A stretch of DNA of 7,698 nt, taken from the NCBI GenBank assembly GCA_902479205.1, contig CABSNX010000087.1, positions 1-7,698 of the forward strand, read 5' to 3'. The position numbers and the translations under genes are program-made. The stretch comes from an uncultured Collinsella sp. (lineage in GTDB: Bacteria > Actinomycetota > Coriobacteriia > Coriobacteriales > Coriobacteriaceae). Under the pieces are notes generated by a model, which saw only the letters and a list, made by a program, of their open reading frames with translations, had not been told where the DNA came from and did no database searches. How positions within the stretch are numbered: position 1 is the first letter of the stretch; each line of letters begins with the position of its first letter. Of this stretch, positions 1 to 6,768 are shown piece by piece.

Positions 1-21
1 TCAGATGTGTATAAGAGACAG
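1..21. other. Nextera/Tn5 adapter remnant (left end, not genomic)
   Basis: Bases 3-21 are exactly the 19-bp Tn5 mosaic end used in Nextera libraries (AGATGTGTATAAGAGACAG). The two bases before it (TC) fit the Read 1 side adapter, which ends in GCGTC, and not the Read 2 side, which ends in CGG. This is library sequence joined to the chromosome, so genomic DNA begins at about base 22. Any protein reading through it gains the spurious peptide MCIRDS or MYKRQ. Confidence 0.97.
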
Positions 22-22
22 T

Positions 23-793
<771 letters not shown>

Positions 794-806
794 CCTCGCA
801 AGCAAG

Positions 807-842
807 AAGCGCCCTCAAGCACATCCGCTTGGGGGCGCTTTT
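807..842 (+). terminator. Rho-independent terminator of rpoD
   Basis: A 14-bp stem (left arm 807-820 AAGCGCCCTCAAGC, right arm 827-840) with one G-U pair and a 6-nt loop (ACATCC), ending in TTTT at 839-842. It lies 14 bases after the rpoD stop and should end that transcript before the tRNA unit. Confidence 0.88.
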
Positions 843-845
843 ATG

Positions 846-873
846 TAGTCATTGGGGACGTCCCCAATGACTA
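846..873. repeat. Perfect 28-bp palindrome with GGGGACGTCCCC core
   Basis: The two 14-base halves (846-859 and 860-873) are exact reverse complements; the left half reads TAGTCATTGGGGAC. Pairing stops at 845/874. There is no T-run directly after it, and a separate complete terminator precedes it, so it is not simply part of the rpoD terminator. It may be a dispersed REP-like element or a binding site for a dimeric protein next to the tRNA promoter. Only one copy is present in this window, so repetition in the genome is untested. Confidence 0.75.
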
Positions 874-878
874 GGTCG

Positions 879-927
879 GAAAAATTCTCAAAAAAGTTCT
901 TGCCCTAAGCTGATTCGTCCGTATAAT
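879..927 (+). promoter_or_regulatory. Promoter of the tRNA-Asn unit, with A-rich upstream segment
   Basis: The -10 hexamer is a perfect TATAAT (922-927). The -35 is TTGCCC (900-905), matching TTGACA at four of six positions, with a 16-bp spacer. Directly upstream, 879-899 is rich in A and T in an otherwise GC-rich sequence, like the UP elements that bind the alpha subunit at strong stable-RNA promoters. The predicted start near 934 leaves a leader of about 24 nt before the first tRNA. The palindrome at 846-873 sits just upstream. Confidence 0.8.
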
Positions 928-957
928 AAACTTCGTTGCTTGAGAGCACGCACCTAT

Positions 958-1032
958 TCCTCGGTAGCTCAATGGTAGAGCACGCGGCTGTTAACCGCGC
1001 TGTTGTAGGTTCGAGTCCTACCCGGGGAGCCA
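958..1032 (+). tRNA. tRNA-Asn (anticodon GTT), copy 1
   Basis: 75 nt with CCA encoded (1030-1032). The acceptor arm TCCTCGG pairs with CCGGGGA (1022-1028) with one G-U pair; the discriminator is G1029. The D arm is GCTC/GAGC, the anticodon stem CGCGG/CCGCG (983-987 and 995-999) encloses loop CTGTTAA with anticodon GTT at 990-992, and the T arm is GTAGG-TTCGAGT-CCTAC. It delivers asparagine to AAC/AAU codons. It is base-for-base identical to the second copy downstream. Confidence 0.97.
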
Positions 1033-1041
1033 GAATTTCTC

Positions 1042-1062
1042 AGCCCATTCTGCTGGGCTTTT
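1042..1062 (+). terminator. Terminator-like hairpin between the two tRNA-Asn genes
   Basis: A 6-bp stem AGCCCA (1042-1047) / TGGGCT (1054-1059) with a 6-nt loop, running into TTTT (1059-1062). It could terminate part of the transcription after the first tRNA, or serve as a processing landmark in the spacer. The stem is shorter than that of the final terminator, so read-through to the second tRNA is likely; I see no separate promoter for that second copy. Confidence 0.55.
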
Positions 1063-1066
1063 AAAT

Positions 1067-1141
1067 TCCTCGGTAGCTCAATGGTAGAGCACGCGGCTGT
1101 TAACCGCGCTGTTGTAGGTTCGAGTCCTACCCGGGGAGCCA
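1067..1141 (+). tRNA. tRNA-Asn (anticodon GTT), copy 2
   Basis: 75 nt, identical at every base to the copy at 958-1032, with the same GTT anticodon and encoded CCA (1139-1141). The identity covers the tRNA plus only two flanking bases upstream (AT) and one downstream (G), so the spacers have diverged while the genes have not. This fits a tandem duplication kept uniform by selection or gene conversion. An assembly collapse or expansion error at the repeat is possible but less likely because the flanks differ. Confidence 0.96.
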
Positions 1142-1147
1142 GGTTGT

Positions 1148-1177
1148 AAAACCCGTCGCTTATGCGGCGGGTTTTTT
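1148..1177 (+). terminator. Rho-independent terminator of the tRNA unit
   Basis: A 12-bp stem (AAAACCCGTCGC at 1148-1159 with GCGGCGGGTTTT at 1164-1175, one G-U pair) with a TTAT loop and six T residues (1172-1177). It starts 6 bases after the CCA end of the second tRNA, a strong and well-placed end to the tRNA transcript. Confidence 0.92.
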
Positions 1178-1252
1178 CATGCCGCGATCGCCTGGCGCGA
1201 ACGTTGCCATATCAACATTTCGTGTCGAGGATGTAATCCCGCGACCCACCAC

Positions 1253-1279
1253 CTCAACATGGCGCGCTCGTTGTAGAAT
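1253..1279 (+). promoter_or_regulatory. Possible promoter upstream of the Asp23-family gene
   Basis: A promoter is expected between the tRNA terminator (1177) and the gene at 1336. The best -10 candidate is TAGAAT (1274-1279). The matching -35 region, near 1251-1258, is poor (CTCAAC-like). An odd 11-bp inverted repeat, GCAAT-G-ATTGC (1283-1293), lies near the predicted start. The call rests mostly on context. Confidence 0.3.
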
Positions 1280-1335
1280 ATTGCAATGATTGCTCCCACG
1301 AGATGGTGCCGCGAGCACCAGATAAGGAGATTCTT

Positions 1336-1692
1336 GTGTCTGAGACCATTAACGGCAGCCTGAGCGTCTCGAACGACGTTATTGCCGATATTGCCGGTTA
1401 TGCCGCGATGACGTGCTATGGCGTCGTCGGCATGGCCGAACAGCTCCAGGGCGCCGAGAGCGTGCGCCTGCTTGCCGGTCAGCGCCTCCGCAAGGGCGTG
1501 CTTGTCTCCGCCGACGAGAACGGCCTTACGGTCGATCTTCACGTCGTGCTCGAGAACGGCGTCAACATGAAGTCCGTCTGCCACAATCTTTCGAGCTCCG
1601 TTGCCTTCACCCTGCAGGAGATCGCCCAGATCGATCCCGCCAGCCTTAAGATCGGCATCCACATCGACGCGCTCAAGAGCCGTCTGAACTAG
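1336..1692 (+). CDS. Asp23/Gls24 family envelope-stress protein (YloU-like)
   Basis: 118 residues, a usual length for the family. Asp23/Gls24 proteins are small proteins linked to cell-envelope homeostasis; in Staphylococcus aureus Asp23 is tethered at the membrane by AmaP, and the Bacillus YloU gene lies just upstream of the DAK2 gene yloV, as here. The sequence shows the family pattern: an N-terminal strand and helix (NGSLSVSNDVIADIAGYAA), a Gly-Val-Val-Gly-Met turn, then GLTVDLHVVLENGVNM and a C-terminal IGIHIDAL strand. No signal peptide or membrane segment is visible, and no amaP-like partner is present. I chose GTG 1336 because AAGGAGA (1324-1330) precedes it by 5 nt; an in-frame ATG at 1303 would add 11 residues unlike the family and lacks a ribosome site. 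The next gene starts after 27 nt, so the two probably share a transcript. Confidence 0.9.
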   Translation: MSETINGSLSVSNDVIADIAGYAAMTCYGVVGMAEQLQGAESVRLLAGQRLRKGVLVSADENGLTVDLHVVLENGVNMKSVCHNLSSSVAFTLQEIAQIDPASLKIGIHIDALKSRLN

Positions 1693-1719
1693 CATCCGAA
1701 AACGGAGATTCAAATACCC

Positions 1720-3381
1720 ATGATTGCAAAGACCATTCGCACCTGTTTTCCGATCGCTGCGGCTGCCGTTTCCGACAAGGCCGAGGAGATCAACAAGCTC
1801 AACGTCTTCCCCGTACCCGACGGCGACACCGGCACCAACATGTCGCTCACGCTCGCCTCGGTGACCAAGGAGCTTTCCGCCCTTCCCGCCGATGCCGACA
1901 TGGAGGCCATCGCCGGCGCCATCACGCACGGCTCCCTGATGGGTGCCCGCGGCAACTCCGGCGTCATCACCTCGCAGATCCTGCGCGGTGTTGCCGAGGG
2001 TCTCGTTTCTGCCGATGAGCCCATCACGTCCGCCAACATCGCCTTCGCCTTCCGTCGCGCCGTCAAGGTCGCCTTCCAGGCTGTCCGTAAACCCATCGAG
2101 GGCACGATTCTCACGGTCCTGCGAGATGTTTCGACCAAGGCCGACGAGTGCGAAAAGAAGAAGTTCTCGGCCGAGGATGCGCTCGATGCCATCGTCGTCG
2201 AGGCCTATCAGTCCGTCGCCCGCACGCCCGACCTGCTGCCCGTTCTGAAGGAGAACGGCGTGGTCGACTCTGGCGCCTTTGGCTTTGCCATCTTCCTGGA
2301 GAACTTTGTTGCCGCCGCGCTTGGCCGCAGCACCGTTGTCGAGGATTTCTCCGCCACGTTTGATTCCGCTGGCTCTGCTCGCGACGCGGCCCTCGGTCGC
2401 GTTGAGATCGAGGCCAACGACGACTGGGAGGGCTCGGAGTTCCGCTACTGCAACGAGTTCCTCTTTAAGGCCGACGCCCCGTTTGACGAGGACGAGTGCC
2501 TTAAGTTCCTGGGCTCCATGGGCGACTGCGAGCTGCTCGTGGGTGCCTACCCCGACTACAAGATTCACGTGCACTCCAATACCCCCAACCTGGTGCTCGA
2601 GCACATGCTGCAGCTTGGTCAGATCTACGAGGTCTTTATCCACAACATGGAGATGGAGGCCCACGACCGTACCGCCAAGATTCATGAGGACCAGGAAAAG
2701 GCTGCCGAACCTGTCAAGGCTTTGGGCTTTGTCGCCGTTGCCGCCGGTTCCGGTGAGGCCGACATCCTCAAGTCCCTCGGCGTTGACGTGATCGTCTCGG
2801 GTGGTCAGACCATGAACCCCTCGACCGCCGACCTGCTGGGCGCCGTCGACCAGGTCAACGCGACCTCGGTCATCATCCTGCCCAATAACGGCAACATCCG
2901 CATGGCTGCCGAGGCCGCTGCCTCTGCCTGCACCGACAAGAAGGTCGCCGTCGTTCCCACTAAGACCGTTCCGCAGGCCTTCTCCGCGCTGTTCGCTGTC
3001 CTGCCCGATTCCGAGCTCGAGGACGCCGTCGCCGCTATGGTCGACGCCATCAGCGAGGTCCGCGATGGCGAGGTCACCCGTGCCGTGCGCGATTCCAGCG
3101 CCTCTGACGGCTCTCCGATTCACTCCGGTGATGTCATGGGTATCATTGCCGGCTCCATCGACGTGGTCGGCTCCGATGTGAAGCAGGTCACGCTCGATTG
3201 CATCAACCGCATGCAGGAGGAAGAGGAGGGCGACGCACTGACGATTCTGGCCGGCGAGGAGCTGTCCGATGAGGCCTTCCAGGAGATCGTCGACGCCATC
3301 GAGGAGGCTCAGCCCGACCTGGAGATCGACGCCCATCGTGGCGAGCAGCCGCTCTATCCCGTGATCTTCTCGATCGAGTAG
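1720..3381 (+). CDS. fakA: Fatty acid kinase ATP-binding subunit FakA (DAK2/YloV family)
   Basis: 553 residues, the normal full length. FakA phosphorylates fatty acids held by a separate FakB protein, giving acyl-phosphates for phospholipid synthesis. The N-terminal DhaL-like kinase domain (about 1-205) carries NVFPVPDGDTGTNM, whose Asp residues (34 and 36) hold Mg-ATP, and GARGNSGVI (75-83). The middle domain (about 235-320) has YCNEFLF (Cys244) and KIHVHSN (His283, His285), the Cys/His set reported as a metal site in FakA. The C-terminal DegV-like domain (about 330-553) contains GGQTMNPST and VIILPNNGNI, then VVPTKTVPQA. One departure is GDCELLVG near 268, where I recall GDSLVVVG as the usual form. 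GGAGA at 1704-1708 lies 11 nt before the start. No fakB is in the window. A simple dihydroxyacetone kinase is unlikely, because DhaL proteins lack the last two domains. Confidence 0.93.
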   Translation: MIAKTIRTCFPIAAAAVSDKAEEINKLNVFPVPDGDTGTNMSLTLASVTKELSALPADADMEAIAGAITHGSLMGARGNSGVITSQILRGVAEGLVSADEPITSANIAFAFRRAVKVAFQAVRKPIEGTILTVLRDVSTKADECEKKKFSAEDALDAIVVEAYQSVARTPDLLPVLKENGVVDSGAFGFAIFLENFVAAALGRSTVVEDFSATFDSAGSARDAALGRVEIEANDDWEGSEFRYCNEFLFKADAPFDEDECLKFLGSMGDCELLVGAYPDYKIHVHSNTPNLVLEHMLQLGQIYEVFIHNMEMEAHDRTAKIHEDQEKAAEPVKALGFVAVAAGSGEADILKSLGVDVIVSGGQTMNPSTADLLGAVDQVNATSVIILPNNGNIRMAAEAAASACTDKKVAVVPTKTVPQAFSALFAVLPDSELEDAVAAMVDAISEVRDGEVTRAVRDSSASDGSPIHSGDVMGIIAGSIDVVGSDVKQVTLDCINRMQEEEEGDALTILAGEELSDEAFQEIVDAIEEAQPDLEIDAHRGEQPLYPVIFSIE

Positions 3382-3391
3382 GCATCTACCC

Positions 3392-5569
3392 ATGTCCGAG
3401 CTGTGCTCCGTGCCGCGCGCCTCGGAGCGCTTTGCCCAGAGCAATGCGCTCGACGAGGATATCGCGCGACTCAAATATGTTTCGGGTAAACGTGAGGAGG
3501 CCCTTCGCCGTCTGGGAATTCGGACGGTGGGGGACCTCCTTCTCCATATCCCTCACCGATATCTCGACTTTACGCGCTCCTGGTCCATCGAGATGGCTCC
3601 CATCGGTACCGTGTGCACGATTGTCGCCACGGTCGATCGTATCGTTCAAAAGCAGCCCCGCCCGCGTATGCAGGTGACCGAGGTCTCGCTGGTGGACGAG
3701 ACGGGCGTGCTGCAGGTCGCCTTTTTCCGTCAGCCCTGGATTGCCCAGCAGTTCAAGCAAGGCGACCGCCTGGCCGTGATGGGTAAGGTCGAGTTTGCCT
3801 ACGGCTTTAAGCAGATGGCCTCGCCGCATTTCGAAAAGCTCGAGGATGGGCGTGCCGCGGGCACCATACTGCCGGTCCATTATGTGAGCGATGGCGTGAG
3901 CCAGGCGTGGATGCGCCGCATCGTAAGCGGCGCGCTCGAGGTTGTCGGCAATCCCTTCGACCCGATTCCCGCACGCTTACGCGTCAAGCGCCACCTGATG
4001 AGCAATGCTCGTGCGCTGCGCTCAATTCACTTTCCATCGAGCATGGCCGAGCGCGATATCGCGCGCGCACGGCTTGCCTACGAGGAGTGCCTCTACCTTC
4101 AGCTGGCGCTGCGTCTGCGCAACGACGCTGGCATGGTCGAGGTCGTTCCCTACGCCCACACCGCGGGCGAGCATCTGGCCGCGCTTAAGCAGGCCCTCCC
4201 GTTTTCGCTGAGCGACGAGCAGGAAGCCGCATTTCAAGACATCCTGCACGACATGTGCGATGGCGGGCGCGTGATGAACCGCCTGCTGCTGGGCGACGTC
4301 GGTACCGGCAAGACGGCCGTCGCCGCCTGCGCGCTGGCTGTCGCGGCCGATTCGGGTACCCAGTCCTGCGTTATGGCGCCTACGGGCGTGCTGGCGCGCC
4401 AATATGCCGATAAGACCGGCCCCTTGCTCTCGCAGGCTGGCATGTCCTGGGCGCTCCTGACGGGTGCCACGCCGGCGGTCGAGCGCGAGCAGATCCATAC
4501 CCAGCTGGAATCGGGCGGGCTCGACGTGCTCTTTGGAACCCACGCAGTCCTTTCGGATGACGTGGCGTTTAAGCACCTGTCGCTTGTCGTCATTGACGAG
4601 CAGCACCGCTTCGGTGTGGGCCAGCGCAATGCCCTGCGTGCCAAGGGGCCGGGTGCCGACCTGCTCGTTATGACGGCCACGCCGATCCCGCGCACGTTGG
4701 CGCTCTCGGTCTACGGTGACCTGGACACGAGCATCATCCGCCATCGACCTGTTCCGGGGGCGGGCGTTACGACGCGCGTGCTCACCGAGTCGAGCCTCGA
4801 TTTGGCCTACGGTGCCATCCGCGAGGCGTATGAAAAGGGCCAGCAGGCTTACGTGATCTGCCCGCTTGTGGAGCCGAGTGACTCGGCCGATGAGCTGGAA
4901 GACGTACCCGGTATCGCCCGCGACGACGAGGGCCGCGTGACCGTGCCTGTACCGCTGCACGATACGGCAACCGAGCTCGAACGACTGCGTCTGGCCCTGC
5001 CGGGACTTACCATTGAGCGCCTTCACGGCCGCATGCCGGCGGGGGAGAAGGACCGCGTGATCGATGCCTTCAAGCACGGCGAGATCGACGTGCTCGTCTC
5101 GACCACGGTGGTCGAGGTAGGCGTCGACGTGCCCAACGCCACCGTCATGGTCATCGAGAACGGTGAGCGCTTTGGCTTGGCGGCCCTGCACCAGTTGCGC
5201 GGTCGCGTGGGCCGCGGCAGCGTGTCGGGCACCTGCCTGGTCATGACGCACTCCAAGGGCAATGGCGGCGTCTCGGCGGCACAAGACCGCCTCCAGTCGC
5301 TCGAGAAGACCTCGGATGGCTTTACGCTCGCCCAGATGGACCTGCGTCTGCGCCACGAGGGCGAGATCCTGGGCTACCGCCAGCACGGCGGCGTGACCCT
5401 GCGCTTTGTGGACCTGGACGCCGACGAGGATCTTATCGAATGGGCCCATTTGGACGCGGTCGAGCTCTTGCGGTATGCTTGCAACCTTGACTCCGTGGCG
5501 ACGCGCCCCTTGCGCGACGCGGTCGCCATGCGTTATCGACATATCTTTAAGGAGGTCAGCGGAGGATGA
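3392..5569 (+). CDS. recG: ATP-dependent DNA helicase RecG
   Basis: 725 residues, slightly long for the family. RecG is a superfamily 2 double-strand DNA translocase that reverses stalled forks and branch-migrates Holliday junctions and R-loops. The N-terminal part has the HRYLDF motif (55-60) leading into the OB-fold wedge domain (roughly 65-160) that splits the fork. The helicase core shows Walker A GDVGTGKT (301-308), the DEQH box (402-405), TATPIPRT (428-435), TTVVEVGVDVPNA (571-583) and QLRGRVGRG (601-609). The C-terminal TRG region, which couples ATP use to movement, contains LRLRHEGEILGYRQHG (651-666). Its Arg and Gln are kept, but the usual GPG and GTRQ[ST]G steps are changed. The start is 10 nt after fakA with only a weak ribosome site, which suggests coupling to fakA translation. 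Its stop overlaps the rsmD start as ATGA. Confidence 0.96.
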   Translation: MSELCSVPRASERFAQSNALDEDIARLKYVSGKREEALRRLGIRTVGDLLLHIPHRYLDFTRSWSIEMAPIGTVCTIVATVDRIVQKQPRPRMQVTEVSLVDETGVLQVAFFRQPWIAQQFKQGDRLAVMGKVEFAYGFKQMASPHFEKLEDGRAAGTILPVHYVSDGVSQAWMRRIVSGALEVVGNPFDPIPARLRVKRHLMSNARALRSIHFPSSMAERDIARARLAYEECLYLQLALRLRNDAGMVEVVPYAHTAGEHLAALKQALPFSLSDEQEAAFQDILHDMCDGGRVMNRLLLGDVGTGKTAVAACALAVAADSGTQSCVMAPTGVLARQYADKTGPLLSQAGMSWALLTGATPAVEREQIHTQLESGGLDVLFGTHAVLSDDVAFKHLSLVVIDEQHRFGVGQRNALRAKGPGADLLVMTATPIPRTLALSVYGDLDTSIIRHRPVPGAGVTTRVLTESSLDLAYGAIREAYEKGQQAYVICPLVEPSDSADELEDVPGIARDDEGRVTVPVPLHDTATELERLRLALPGLTIERLHGRMPAGEKDRVIDAFKHGEIDVLVSTTVVEVGVDVPNATVMVIENGERFGLAALHQLRGRVGRGSVSGTCLVMTHSKGNGGVSAAQDRLQSLEKTSDGFTLAQMDLRLRHEGEILGYRQHGGVTLRFVDLDADEDLIEWAHLDAVELLRYACNLDSVATRPLRDAVAMRYRHIFKEVSGG

Positions 5570-6210
5570 GAATCATCGGCGGTGAATGGCGCGGCCGCAA
5601 GATCGAAGAGCCGCGTGGGCGCGATGTCACCCGTCCCACGACCGATCGCGTGCGCGAGGCATGCGCGTCCATGGTCATGTCGGCGTTCGACTTCGATCTG
5701 GACGAGGTCCGCGTGCTGGACGCCTTTGGCGGTTCCGGCGCCCTGGGAATCGAGATGCTCTCGCGTGGCGCCCGCTCGCTCACCACGTTCGAGATCGATC
5801 GCAATGCCGCCCGTCTGATCACCAAGAATATCGAGTCGCTGTGCCGCGACCGCTCGCGTTGGCGTGTCGTTACCGGCGATGTGCTGGCGAGTGCCTCGCG
5901 CGGCCGTGTGCCGGGTGGTCCCTTTGATCTGATCTTGCTCGACCCGCCCTATGCCTTTGGCGCCGAGCCGGTCGAGGAGCTGCTGCAAAATCTTTCCCAG
6001 CAGGGACTGCTGGCGCCCGGGGCCTTTGCCCTGTTTGAGCATGCCGCAGCCGATACAGGTGCTCATCCGGCTGGTTTTAAGACCGTGCGAGAGAAGCGCT
6101 ATGGCATTACCTCGGTTGACTTGCTGCGCTGGGTGGCCGAGGACGAGAACGATCATGCTGACGAGAATGAAAATGACGAGGATGCGCCTTCGGAGGACAC
6201 CCATGAATGA
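5566..6210 (+). CDS. rsmD: 16S rRNA (guanine966-N2)-methyltransferase RsmD
   Basis: 214 residues. RsmD uses S-adenosylmethionine to methylate N2 of G966 in 16S rRNA during 30S assembly. Visible motifs are the N-terminal MRIIGGEWRGRKI and TRPTTDRVREA, which contact rRNA, the SAM-binding loop VLDAFGGSGALGIE (motif I, Asp52 onward), FEIDRN (motif II acidic residue) and the catalytic LLDPPY (DPPY at 126-129). The protein ends in an unusual acidic tail (192-214, 13 of 23 residues Asp or Glu) beyond the methyltransferase fold. The ATG overlaps the recG stop by 4 nt, with GGAGG at 5561-5565 directly upstream and another GGAGG at 5551-5555; the nearer one leaves almost no spacing, so the farther one may be used. 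The end overlaps coaD by 8 nt. The recG-rsmD-coaD order is common in Gram-positive genomes. Confidence 0.95.
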   Translation: MRIIGGEWRGRKIEEPRGRDVTRPTTDRVREACASMVMSAFDFDLDEVRVLDAFGGSGALGIEMLSRGARSLTTFEIDRNAARLITKNIESLCRDRSRWRVVTGDVLASASRGRVPGGPFDLILLDPPYAFGAEPVEELLQNLSQQGLLAPGAFALFEHAAADTGAHPAGFKTVREKRYGITSVDLLRWVAEDENDHADENENDEDAPSEDTHE

Positions 6211-6700
6211 CACCATCAACCGCGTGATCGTCCCGGGCACCTTCGATCCCATCACCTTTGGCCATATCGACGTGATCCGCCGAGCTCGCCGTATCTTTCC
6301 CAGCGTGATCGTCGCCGTGGCCGAATCGCAGGGTAAAAACGGCGTGGGTACCACCTTTATGCTCGACGAGCGCGTGGCGCTGGCCCGCGAGGCCCTCGGT
6401 GATTTGGACGGCGTCGAGGTGCTGCCCTTCACCGGCCTGCTGGTCGACTTTGCACGTGAACAGAGGGCGGGTGCCGTCGTTAAGGGTCTGCGCGCCATGA
6501 CCGACTTTGAGTACGAGTTGCAGCAGGCCGACCTCAACTATCGCCTGGATAGCGAGCTGGAGTCCATCTTTGTCATGAGTGCTCCGCAGTACGGCTATAT
6601 CTCGAGTTCGGTGGTGCGCCAGATCGCGTCGCTTGGCAGCGACGTGTCGACGTTTGTGCCGCCCAACGTGGTCGAAGCACTCAAACATCGCTTTTCGTGA
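6203..6700 (+). CDS. coaD: Phosphopantetheine adenylyltransferase CoaD
   Basis: 165 residues, the typical length. CoaD transfers AMP from ATP to 4'-phosphopantetheine, the penultimate step of coenzyme A synthesis, in the cytoplasm. The nucleotidyltransferase signature GTFDPITFGH (12-21) includes the T/HxGH-type nucleotide-binding motif ending at His21. KGLRAMTDFEYE (94-105) and YISSSVVRQ (132-140) match the conserved substrate-site segments; Lys94 stands where several homologues have Arg. The start at 6203 is set by the signature lying 12 residues in and by GGAGG at 6192-6196, 6 nt upstream, located inside the end of rsmD. The 8-nt overlap with rsmD implies translational coupling. After the stop there is a run of T but no convincing stem, so transcription may continue into the next gene. 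Confidence 0.97.
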   Translation: MNDTINRVIVPGTFDPITFGHIDVIRRARRIFPSVIVAVAESQGKNGVGTTFMLDERVALAREALGDLDGVEVLPFTGLLVDFAREQRAGAVVKGLRAMTDFEYELQQADLNYRLDSELESIFVMSAPQYGYISSSVVRQIASLGSDVSTFVPPNVVEALKHRFS

Positions 6701-6702
6701 CG

Positions 6703-6733
6703 TTTTTTATTGCCTGGTGGCATGTGGTAAACT
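6703..6733 (+). promoter_or_regulatory. Possible extended -10 promoter of the SepIVA-like gene
   Basis: The 68-bp gap after coaD is the largest within the 3' half of the window and is AT-richer than its surroundings. It contains TGGTAAACT (6725-6733), a TGn extended -10 followed by TAAACT. The only good -35 look-alike, TTGCCT (6710-6715), is 12 bp away, too close for a standard promoter; the T-rich 6703-6710 is at a better distance but matches poorly. A start near 6740 would leave a short leader with the ribosome site. Confidence 0.4.
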
Positions 6734-6768
6734 AACACGATGATATGTTACCTATGAAAGGAGACCGG

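Noticed and set aside
1184..1191. GCGATCGC palindrome, resembling the cyanobacterial HIP1 octamer
   Set aside because: A single 8-base match in GC-rich DNA is uninformative, and nothing else in the window looks cyanobacterial.
1283..1293. Small inverted repeat GCAAT-G-ATTGC upstream of the Asp23-family gene as an operator
   Set aside because: Five-base arms are expected by chance in a window this size; its place near a possible start site is suggestive only.
1177..3474. Very long open frame (765 codons) on the minus strand opposite the Asp23-family gene and fakA
   Set aside because: Its peptide is low-complexity, rich in His, Gly, Asp, Val and Leu, with no family motif, while the plus strand carries two intact recognised proteins. 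Strong G/C third-position bias in the sense genes removes stop codons from the antisense frame.
4022..5542. 506-codon open frame on the minus strand opposite recG
   Set aside because: Same cause as above: a codon-bias shadow of a clearly real helicase gene, with no recognisable motif or ribosome site.
5533..6537. 334-codon minus-strand open frame opposite rsmD and coaD
   Set aside because: It spans two overlapping recognised genes on the plus strand, and its peptide matches no family known to me.
6681..6710. Possible terminator after coaD (T-run at 6703-6708)
   Set aside because: The bases before the T-run form only a weak, interrupted stem (AAAC with GTTT and scattered pairs), so I cannot support a terminator; the T-run is equally explained by the AT-rich promoter region.
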